From NCBI GenBank assembly GCA_023391725.1, contig JAEWAH010000072.1:1-12215 (forward strand): 12,215 bases of DNA, in the 5' to 3' direction. The notes under the pieces were generated by a model that was not told the DNA's origin, did no database searches, and was given only the letters and a program-made list of their open reading frames with translations. Below, piece by piece: positions 7,174-12,215 of this stretch (positions are counted from its first letter, which is position 1; every line of letters starts with the position of its first letter). The translations under genes and the position numbers were made by a program. The stretch is from Bacillota bacterium (lineage in GTDB: Bacteria > Bacillota > Clostridia > Christensenellales > Aristaeellaceae).

Positions 7174-8619
7174 TCATTTCCTGAACGGATCGGCTGCGGT
7201 GCCGGTGCCCTGGGTGAAGAACAAGCTGCTCAGCTGAAGGCGGATAGCAGGCCGGACACCCATTTGCGCGTCATCGGCGCGCACGCCGGGAGTAAAGACC
7301 GTACCGTTGTAGTAGACGATGGCCTGAGTGTTATCGTTCTGCCCCTTAGTACTAAGCCACCACCAGCCTACCCCCGTGGTAGAAGCATGCAGGCTCTTGG
7401 CCAGGGCGTAGGATGTGCCCTGGCTTTGCCGGGCGGCGTCATCCACAAAGCCCAAGGCTGGATTCATGGCCTCCTCCTGGCTCAAAAGGAACACTTTGCC
7501 GCTTGTACCGCCCGCCGCAAGGGCCGCCTGCTCCTCAGCGGAAAAGGCTTCGGTGAGGAACGCGCCGTTTAGGAAGGTTTGAAGTGCGCTGCCGGCATAG
7601 CCCGTAAAAGTGCCTTCCGGCTGCATCGCCGCAGTATCGAGTACTTTTTCGGACAGGAGCAATGCGGTCCCGTTTTCCACTGAGAGCACCCGCCAAAGGA
7701 TGGGTGTTTTCCCGCCGCTTGTCTCCTGGGGATAGGTACCCATGGTTACATACTGAGAGCTTTCCTGATAGCCCCGGAGCTTCAAGTTGACCGCATACTG
7801 GGTGCGCAGCTGCTCGGCGCGTTTGTTGGAATCGCTGTAGGTGTCCAATGCCTCGTACAGGGCGATAGCTTCTTGCACCTTGTCAAGCCCGCCCGCCTTC
7901 TCTGCGGCCTGCGCGGCCGTGAGCAGTTCCTTGCGGCAGGTCTCAGCCTGCAGGGTACTGTCTCGGAAGCTGCCCAGAGCGGCGAAGACTTCCAGGGCGC
8001 CTTTATAGTCCTTGCGCCGCAGCAGCCCCTGGGCAGCCTGGTATTCCTGGGAGAGAATCGCCTGCTGGCAGGCTTCGGCGCGGCTTGCGCTGTCGCCATA
8101 ACTGCCCAGGGCCAGGAACCCTTCCTGGGCTTTTTGATATTCTCCCTTCAGGAACAGCGCCTTGGCATCTTCATAGGCCAGCTTTGGGATCATGGCCGTG
8201 CAGTTATCCAGGCGCTTTTGGCTGTCCTTAAAAGAGCCCAGCCCCTGATAAGCAGCCTGGGCGGAGGCATAGTCCTCCTCCTGCTCCAGCGCCCTGGCTT
8301 CAACATATTGGGAGTACAGCACGCTGCTCTTGAAATCCCCCAGGTTGTCAAAGTCCACCTGCGCAAGTTCCATCTCGCCGTTATTGAGCGCGATGATGGC
8401 CGCGGTATACATGGCGAACTTGCTGGCGTCCTGGTACTCGCCCAGCGCCTGGAACTCATACAGCGCCGCCTCGTACTGCTCCACGGCAAGCAGATCCTGG
8501 GCATAGGCATAGCGGCTTTCGCCGCTTCTTCCGCAGCCGCTGAGAAGCGCCGGGACCGCCAGCATAAGAGCCAAAAAGATGGCCATCCTTTTCCTGTTCC
8601 CAAACCCTATGTTTTTCAT
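7174..8619 (-). CDS. Surface lipoprotein with six degenerate TPR-like repeats and a C-terminal DUF6273-like domain
   Basis: 481 residues. A lipoprotein signal peptide is clear: basic N-region (NRKR), hydrophobic core, and lipobox LLSGC with Cys29 as lipid anchor, so the mature protein should sit on the outer face of the membrane. Residues about 37-270 hold six repeats with the pattern Y..A...F..LG.Y.DS. The Leu-Gly (last one Leu-Asp) positions fall at 59, 93, 127, 171, 215 and 258, with periods of 34, 34, 44, 44 and 43. These look like two-helix, TPR-like units. From about 289 the protein resembles DUF6273: VTMGTYPQ, ILWRVLSVENGTALLLSEKVLD, and VRPAIRLQL near the end. Function is unknown; repeats of this kind usually mediate protein contacts. 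ATG 8619 is chosen because AGGAGG lies 7 nt upstream and the signal peptide then starts correctly. A terminator separates it from the VOC gene upstream. Confidence 0.88.
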   Translation of the reverse strand: MKNIGFGNRKRMAIFLALMLAVPALLSGCGRSGESRYAYAQDLLAVEQYEAALYEFQALGEYQDASKFAMYTAAIIALNNGEMELAQVDFDNLGDFKSSVLYSQYVEARALEQEEDYASAQAAYQGLGSFKDSQKRLDNCTAMIPKLAYEDAKALFLKGEYQKAQEGFLALGSYGDSASRAEACQQAILSQEYQAAQGLLRRKDYKGALEVFAALGSFRDSTLQAETCRKELLTAAQAAEKAGGLDKVQEAIALYEALDTYSDSNKRAEQLRTQYAVNLKLRGYQESSQYVTMGTYPQETSGGKTPILWRVLSVENGTALLLSEKVLDTAAMQPEGTFTGYAGSALQTFLNGAFLTEAFSAEEQAALAAGGTSGKVFLLSQEEAMNPALGFVDDAARQSQGTSYALAKSLHASTTGVGWWWLSTKGQNDNTQAIVYYNGTVFTPGVRADDAQMGVRPAIRLQLSSLFFTQGTGTAADPFRK

Positions 8620-8671
8620 TGCGCATCCTCCTCCATGGATGCATTTTCCCCCAAAGGGCGGAAAATTACAC

Positions 8672-8704
8672 AAAAAAGCGCCCGGCGGAAGACTAAGCCG
8701 GGCG
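8672..8704 (-). terminator. Intrinsic terminator downstream of the VOC-family gene
   Basis: Minus strand: a perfect 8-bp GC-rich stem (8697-8704 with 8679-8686) with a 10-nt loop, followed after one base by six T (complement of 8672-8677). It lies 43 nt after the VOC stop and about 53 nt before the lipoprotein start, so the two genes are probably separate units. Confidence 0.88.
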
Positions 8705-8746
8705 GGTAAATTTGGCATTTTCGTTTGACTGGCAAAAGACTTCGCG

Positions 8747-9115
8747 CTATGCCTTTGCCGGGCTGCGCAGGGCTAAAATGTTTCCTTCCGGATCCCGGAC
8801 CCAAAAGCTGCGCAGTCCCCAAGGATGGGTGCGCAGCGGCATAACGATTTGGGCCCCAAGGCTTTGAAGCTTCACAAACTCTGCATCCACATCCGCGACA
8901 TCAAAGGAGAGCGTCATTTTTCCGGTGCCCGCGTTTTTCATGGAGCCGGGGGCCATTTCTTCCATGCCACGGACGGAGAAGATGACAAGGTTCGCGATGG
9001 GAAAGGTTACATGCTCATCCCCCTCCCATTGGCCGGTTTCCCCGAGCAGCTTTTCATAGAATGCGGCCAAGGTGGGGGTGTGATCCGCGATGAGGCAGAT
9101 GCCTGCGAATTTCAT
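8747..9115 (-). CDS. VOC superfamily (glyoxalase/bleomycin-resistance fold) protein
   Basis: A small cytoplasmic protein of 122 residues with the paired beta-alpha-beta-beta-beta layout of the vicinal oxygen chelate fold. The first module opens with MKFAGICLIADHTPTLAAFY and the second with TLSFDVADVDAEFVKLQSLG. The protein closes with the family-typical FWVRDPEGNILAL. The usual metal ligands are not visible: the first strand lacks the common His and the final strand has Ala where Glu is often found. A metal-dependent glyoxalase I activity is therefore doubtful; a binding or resistance role is possible but inferred. The ATG is supported by AAGGAG 8 nt upstream. It is followed by its own terminator. 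Confidence 0.88.
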   Translation of the reverse strand: MKFAGICLIADHTPTLAAFYEKLLGETGQWEGDEHVTFPIANLVIFSVRGMEEMAPGSMKNAGTGKMTLSFDVADVDAEFVKLQSLGAQIVMPLRTHPWGLRSFWVRDPEGNILALRSPAKA

Positions 9116-9168
9116 GTTTTGTACTCCTTCCGTCGCCTTTTAGGTGGCGCTTTCTTTAGAATCCCTCC

Positions 9169-9514
9169 ACCACTTCGTGGTCCCCCTCCCTTAAACAAGG
9201 GAGGCTTCTTCTTGCCTTTCTCCTTTAGGGGAAGGTTCCGGAGCCCCCGCCTCCGCCTGTGGCGGAAGTAGGCGGGGTGGAGGAAGCTTGCAAAACGAGC
9301 AATGCGAGGGGCAGCGAAGCAGTGTGACGATTGAGTAAGCCGGAGGCGCAAAGCGCCGGATGAGGCGGTAGGGCATGCCGCCATTCAACCACCCCGTCCC
9401 CTTCGGGTCCACCCCTCCTCTGGAGGGGAATGAATCAGACGCTTGCAGGCCCGACACCTCTTCCGCTACGCGCCACCTTCCCCTCAAGGGAAGGCTTTGG
9501 GATGACTGATTCAT
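9169..9514. repeat. Dense cluster of short inverted repeats in a gene-free region
   Basis: The interval 9116-9662 has no convincing gene. Inside it several hairpins occur back to back: 9169-9181 (5-bp stem), 9185-9204 (perfect 8 bp, AAAC loop), 9245-9277 (8-bp outer plus 5-bp inner stem), 9412-9428 (perfect 7 bp), and 9476-9494 (perfect 7 bp). A 9-bp inverted repeat (9430-9438 with 9506-9514) encloses the last 85 bp and could mark the ends of a small element. Base composition differs from the AT-richer stretch 9520-9660. Short open frames here encode Pro/Gly/Arg-rich peptides typical of spurious translation of GC-rich repeats. It looks like a mosaic of small repeat elements; whether they are mobile is unknown. 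Confidence 0.65.
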
Positions 9515-9662
9515 GCAATTGAAAATCAACAGCTTGAACGCATCATAATCTTAAAGCTAAACCTTCGATTTTTTGAGGGGACTGCTTTCCCGCTGCCCCT
9601 TGGCGAAAGCCTCATGATTCAAGAATAAGTCCTATTCAAGGGAGAACACAATAACTCACATC

Positions 9663-10238
9663 TTACAGCATTTCATACGTATTCACAATATCCCTCGCCA
9701 CCTGCATTTTGGTCTGCCTGGTGTCCATGGCCTGCTTTTCAATGTGGCGATGAGCCTGCTGCTCGGTCATGCGCAAGTATTGAATCAGGGCGCACTTGGC
9801 CCTATCCACCATGCGCATTTCCTCCAGCTTTGTTTGCAGTTTCTCGTTTTGGTGGTGAAGGCTGAGCATGCGGTTGCGGGCGATCATGGAAAGGCGCAGC
9901 GCCTGATCAAAAAGCGGCCTGGCCACAGGCTTTGCCACTACCAGCACGCCGCTTTCTTCTACTTTGGGCACAACGGCTTCCACCATTTCGGCGCGAACCA
10001 GGAGGATCACCCCTGCCAGGGAACCTTGTGCGGCCTGGACGGCCAGATCCAGCCCTGTTTCGTCGGTGAGGGGCGTGTTGACCACCACCAGGGAATATTC
10101 CCCGCCGGAGAGCATCCGCCGGGCCTGGGCCCCGTCGGCGGCCGTATGGCACTGGCTGTAACTCGTATCAGCCAGCAGGGATTGCAAAAGCGCCAGGCTT
10201 TTTTCAGATCTGCCTACAAGAAGCGTCCTATCCTCCAA
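9663..10238 (-). CDS. ANTAR-domain antiterminator with degenerate receiver domain
   Basis: 191 residues: a receiver-like domain (about 4-120), a coiled linker (about 122-142), and a C-terminal ANTAR RNA-binding domain (about 131-189) with the pattern KLEEMRMVDRAKCALIQ and ending VARDIVNTYEML. ANTAR proteins bind paired hexaloop hairpins in leader RNAs and prevent termination (EutV and NasR are characterised examples). The receiver is atypical: the phospho-acceptor Asp is Asn54 (SLVVVNTPLTDE) and the N-terminal acidic pair is missing (VGRSEKS). The conserved Lys-Pro (103-104) is kept. Signalling by phosphorylation is therefore unlikely; ligand or protein control is inferred. The start is TTG 10238 with GAGGGG about 6 nt upstream; no in-frame ATG fits. 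The gene is divergent from glnN, whose leader carries a matching hairpin, so glnN is the likely target. No clear terminator follows it. Confidence 0.9.
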   Translation of the reverse strand: MEDRTLLVGRSEKSLALLQSLLADTSYSQCHTAADGAQARRMLSGGEYSLVVVNTPLTDETGLDLAVQAAQGSLAGVILLVRAEMVEAVVPKVEESGVLVVAKPVARPLFDQALRLSMIARNRMLSLHHQNEKLQTKLEEMRMVDRAKCALIQYLRMTEQQAHRHIEKQAMDTRQTKMQVARDIVNTYEML

Positions 10239-10312
10239 GCCATTCCCCTCTTTTCCGCCGTTCCTATCCGGGCCGTCCCGCCATAAAATGGCCAGCCTTC
10301 CGGTTGGCCCGT

Positions 10313-10321
10313 ATTATACCA
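10313..10321 (-). promoter_or_regulatory. Probable extended -10 promoter of the ANTAR gene
   Basis: Minus strand TGGTATAAT (hexamer 10313-10318, TGG 10319-10321). No good -35 is seen at 16-18 nt spacing, which the extended -10 may offset. The predicted start near 10306 gives a leader of about 70 nt. An imperfect 8-bp hairpin (10290-10309) lies at its very 5' end. Confidence 0.6.
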
Positions 10322-10438
10322 TATGCCCCGGTTAAATTTCTACTCCCTTCCCCTTTTTTGACATTCAATACAATAAAAAAACGATGCGGACAAGCAGGCC
10401 CCGCCTGGAAAAAGTATATCACCCACAAAAAATAGGGA

Positions 10439-10467
10439 TTGACAAAGGCTGCGAAAATTGGTATATT
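10439..10467 (+). promoter_or_regulatory. Strong sigma-70 type promoter of glnN
   Basis: Consensus -35 TTGACA (10439-10444), a 17-nt spacer and -10 TATATT (10462-10467, five of six matches). Transcription should start near 10474-10476, immediately before the hexaloop hairpin. Between this promoter and the ANTAR promoter (10322-10438) there is only AT-rich sequence, including an isolated TTGACA at 10358 without a matching -10. Confidence 0.85.
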
Positions 10468-10475
10468 ACCTTTTA

Positions 10476-10493
10476 TACAGCAAGGGCGCTGTG
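10476..10493 (+). promoter_or_regulatory. ANTAR-target hexaloop hairpin in the glnN leader
   Basis: RNA stem ACAGC (10477-10481) pairs with GCUGU (10488-10492), extended by a U-G pair, around the six-base loop AAGGGC. Loop position 1 is A (10482) and position 4 is G (10485), the bases conserved in ANTAR-recognised hairpins. Its 3' arm and loop overlap the 5' arm of the terminator at 10481-10526, so the two structures exclude each other. The structure was read by eye, and the protein match is inferred from the adjacent ANTAR gene. Confidence 0.72.
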
Positions 10494-10526
10494 AGGAATT
10501 CTCGCAGCACCCTTGTCTCATTTTTT
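10481..10526 (+). terminator. Leader terminator (attenuator) upstream of glnN
   Basis: A 15-position stem (10481-10495 with 10501-10515) with one C-A mismatch and one U-G pair has a five-base loop. It is followed by UCUCA and then six U (10521-10526). It lies inside the leader, about 65 nt before the glnN start, and would stop transcription unless the overlapping hexaloop hairpin is stabilised. The U run begins 5 nt after the stem, so intrinsic strength may be moderate. Confidence 0.78.
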
Positions 10527-10528
10527 GT

Positions 10529-10568
10529 AGCTTTCCATAGGGAAGCTGACTTTCCGCCGCCGGCGGAA
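10529..10568 (+). repeat. Two small hairpins between leader terminator and glnN ribosome binding site
   Basis: The first is 10529-10547 (8 bp with one G-U pair, loop AUA). The second is 10552-10568 (perfect 7 bp, loop GCC). The second ends 8 nt before AGGAGG. Neither has a six-base loop. They may influence translation or mRNA stability; that is inference. Confidence 0.55.
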
Positions 10569-10590
10569 CATGAGGTAGGAGGCAATTGGT

Positions 10591-12215
10591 ATGGGAAATC
10601 TTGCGGAGCTCTTTGGCAGCATGGTGTTCAACGATGCCGTCATGCAGGCGCGGCTGCCCAAGGAAACGTACAAGGCCTTGCAGAAGACAATTGATGAAGG
10701 CAAGCCCCTGGACCCCCAGGTGGCCAATATCGTTGCCAACGCCATGAAGGACTGGGCGGTGGAAAAGGGCGTGACCCATTATACCCATTGGTTCCAGCCC
10801 ATGACCGGCATCACGGCGGAAAAGCACGACTCATTCATCTCCCCCGTCAAGGGCGGCGGCATCTTGTTGGAGTTCAGCGGCAAGGAACTTGTCAAGGGTG
10901 AACCCGACGCCTCTTCCTTCCCCTCCGGCGGCCTGCGCGCCACCTTTGAAGCCAGGGGTTACACCGCCTGGGACCCCACCTCCTACGCATTCATCAAGGA
11001 TAAGGTTTTGTGCATCCCCACAGCATTCTGCTCCTACGGCGGCGAAGCGCTGGACAAAAAGACTCCGCTTCTGCGCTCCATGGATGCGCTGAATAAGCAG
11101 GCGATGCGTGTTTTGAAGCTGTTTGGCCATGAGGCTGTGAACCATGTGATCACCACCGTAGGCCCGGAGCAGGAATATTTCCTGGTGGACAAAGCGCTTT
11201 GGGAAAAGCGCAAGGACCTGATTTATACCGGCCGCACGCTGTATGGTGCCAAGCCCCCCAAGGGTCAGGAGTTGGAAGACCATTATTTTGGCGCCATCAA
11301 GCCCCGGATCCAGGCGTTTATGGACGCTTTGAACGAGGAGCTTTGGAAGCTAGGCGTGCTTGCCAAGACCGAGCATAACGAGGTCGCCCCGGCCCAGCAC
11401 GAGCTGGCCCCCATCTATTCCATCACCAACGTTGCCTCCGACCATAACCAACTATGCATGGAAATGATGAAGAAGGTTGCCGGCCGCTTCGGTCTGGTCT
11501 GCCTGCTGCATGAAAAGCCCTTTGCCGGGGTGAACGGCTCGGGCAAGCATAACAACTGGTCCATGGCCACCAACACAGGCCTTAATCTGCTGGAGCCTGG
11601 CCAGACGCCTTATGAAAACGCTCAATTTCTGCTGTTCCTGGCGGCGGTGATCAAGGCGGTGGATGAGCATCAGGACCTTCTGCGCGTTTCCGTGGCCAGC
11701 GCTGGCAACGACCACCGGCTGGGCGCCAATGAGGCGCCTCCGGCCATCGTGTCCGTATTCCTGGGCGAGGAGCTCACCGAGATCGTGGAATCCCTGACCA
11801 CCGGCAGCCCCTACAGCGGCCATACCAAGACTGAAATGACCATTGGCGTGGACGTCCTGCCTCCGCTGCCCAAGGATACAACCGACCGCAACCGCACCTC
11901 TCCCTTTGCCTTCACCGGCAATAAGTTCGAATTCCGGATGGTGGGCTCTGCCTTCTCCGTCAGCGGCCCCAACATCGTGCTCAACACCATCGTAGCCGAA
12001 TCCCTCAAGCAGTTCGCAGATGAGCTGGAAGGCGCCAAAGACTTCACTGGCAATCTGCACGCTTTGATCGTAAAGGTACTCAGCGATCACAAGCGCATCA
12101 TCTTCAATGGCAACAACTACGCCGCCGAATGGGTGGTGGAAGCCGAAAAGCGCGGGCTGTTCAACTGGACCAGCACGGTGGAAACGCTGCCCCACTTTGT
12201 GGATAAGAAGAACAT
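10591..12215 (+). CDS. glnN: Glutamine synthetase type III, 3' partial
   Basis: Glutamine synthetase makes glutamine from glutamate, ammonia and ATP, the main ammonia-assimilating step. 541 codons are visible and the frame is still open at the window edge. GSIII is about 700 residues, far longer than type I (about 450), so roughly 150 residues are missing. Type III features: N-terminus LAELFGSMVFNDAVMQARLP and the GSIII stretch DASSFPSGGLRATFEARGYT. Catalytic-core motifs: GPEQEYF at 191-197, HNEVAPAQHE at 262-271, NGSGKHNNWS from 315, and AGNDHRLGANEAPP at 371-384 with the substrate-binding Arg376. The ATG is set by AGGAGG 8 nt upstream. It has a strong promoter and an attenuator-type leader with an ANTAR hairpin, and the ANTAR regulator gene lies divergently upstream, so control by transcription antitermination in response to nitrogen status is likely. 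Confidence 0.97.
   Translation, partial: MGNLAELFGSMVFNDAVMQARLPKETYKALQKTIDEGKPLDPQVANIVANAMKDWAVEKGVTHYTHWFQPMTGITAEKHDSFISPVKGGGILLEFSGKELVKGEPDASSFPSGGLRATFEARGYTAWDPTSYAFIKDKVLCIPTAFCSYGGEALDKKTPLLRSMDALNKQAMRVLKLFGHEAVNHVITTVGPEQEYFLVDKALWEKRKDLIYTGRTLYGAKPPKGQELEDHYFGAIKPRIQAFMDALNEELWKLGVLAKTEHNEVAPAQHELAPIYSITNVASDHNQLCMEMMKKVAGRFGLVCLLHEKPFAGVNGSGKHNNWSMATNTGLNLLEPGQTPYENAQFLLFLAAVIKAVDEHQDLLRVSVASAGNDHRLGANEAPPAIVSVFLGEELTEIVESLTTGSPYSGHTKTEMTIGVDVLPPLPKDTTDRNRTSPFAFTGNKFEFRMVGSAFSVSGPNIVLNTIVAESLKQFADELEGAKDFTGNLHALIVKVLSDHKRIIFNGNNYAAEWVVEAEKRGLFNWTSTVETLPHFVDKKN

Noticed and set aside
7873..8709. 278-residue plus-strand frame antisense to the lipoprotein
   Set aside because: The minus-strand product has a signal peptide, lipobox and periodic repeats; the antisense frame has none.
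9112..9529. Short frames of 90-148 residues in the repeat block
   Set aside because: The products are Pro/Gly/Arg/Lys-rich translations of inverted repeats, differ between overlapping frames, and have no consistent ribosome binding site.
10246..10262. Second ANTAR hexaloop (ATAGGA, AAAGAG and similar) in the intergenic region
   Set aside because: Flanking bases do not pair, so no stem supports these A..G hexamers.
10290..10309. Hairpin at the 5' end of the ANTAR leader as an attenuator
   Set aside because: It contains an A-C mismatch on the transcribed strand, overlaps the predicted start site, and is followed by only a short interrupted U run; its loop GGAA is not an ANTAR hexaloop.
10358..10374. 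TTGACA at 10358 as an alternative upstream glnN promoter
   Set aside because: No -10 hexamer occurs at 16-18 nt; TACAAT lies only 5 nt away.
11452..12195. 247-residue minus-strand frame inside glnN
   Set aside because: It is antisense to the catalytic core of glutamine synthetase and is a GC-driven shadow.
1..12215. CRISPR array, tRNA, rRNA, transposase or prophage genes
   Set aside because: No regularly spaced direct repeats, no tRNA or rRNA-like segment, and no mobility protein was recognised.

Overview
The window looks like chromosomal DNA of a GC-rich Firmicute of the Clostridia, probably an anaerobic gut-type lineage near Oscillospiraceae, Ruminococcaceae or Christensenellaceae. The evidence is strong AGGAGG ribosome binding sites, intrinsic terminators, a type III glutamine synthetase paired with an ANTAR regulator, a membrane pyrophosphatase, and a DUF6273-type lipoprotein. 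The taxonomic placement is inference. No tRNA, rRNA, CRISPR array, transposase or phage gene was seen.

Layout: (1) 1-1723 (+) is the C-terminal part of a membrane-bound pyrophosphatase with the K+-independent, H+-pumping signature. It ends at a bidirectional terminator shared with the convergent gene. (2) 1857-3122 (-) is an ArsB/NhaD-type ion transporter. (3) 3325-4290 and 4337-5365 (+) are a two-gene operon, a D-2-hydroxyacid dehydrogenase and an M42 metallo-aminopeptidase, closed by a very strong terminator. (4) 5451-6884 (-) is a MATE efflux transporter with its own promoter. (5) 7174-8619 (-) is a lipoprotein with six degenerate helical repeats and a C-terminal DUF6273-like domain. (6) 8747-9115 (-) is a small VOC/glyoxalase-fold protein. 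(7) 9116-9662 holds no convincing gene but a dense cluster of short inverted repeats. (8) 9663-10238 (-) is an ANTAR-domain regulator with a degenerate receiver. (9) 10591-12215 (+) is the N-terminal three quarters of type III glutamine synthetase, cut by the window edge.

The most interesting part is 10239-10590, between the divergent ANTAR gene and the glutamine synthetase gene. A near-consensus promoter (TTGACA, 17 nt, TATATT) is followed by a hairpin with a six-base loop carrying A at position 1 and G at position 4, the signature recognised by ANTAR proteins such as EutV and NasR. This hairpin shares bases with the 5' arm of a leader terminator, so the two cannot form together. The simplest model is that the ANTAR protein holds the hexaloop hairpin, prevents the terminator and lets transcription enter glnN. 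Two things are unusual: only one hexaloop hairpin is visible instead of the usual two, and the regulator's receiver has Asn where the phospho-accepting Asp should be.

The other genes are ordinary housekeeping or accessory functions (ion pumping, efflux, peptide and hydroxyacid metabolism) that do not form one pathway. Several genes use GTG or TTG starts, fixed here from ribosome binding site position.
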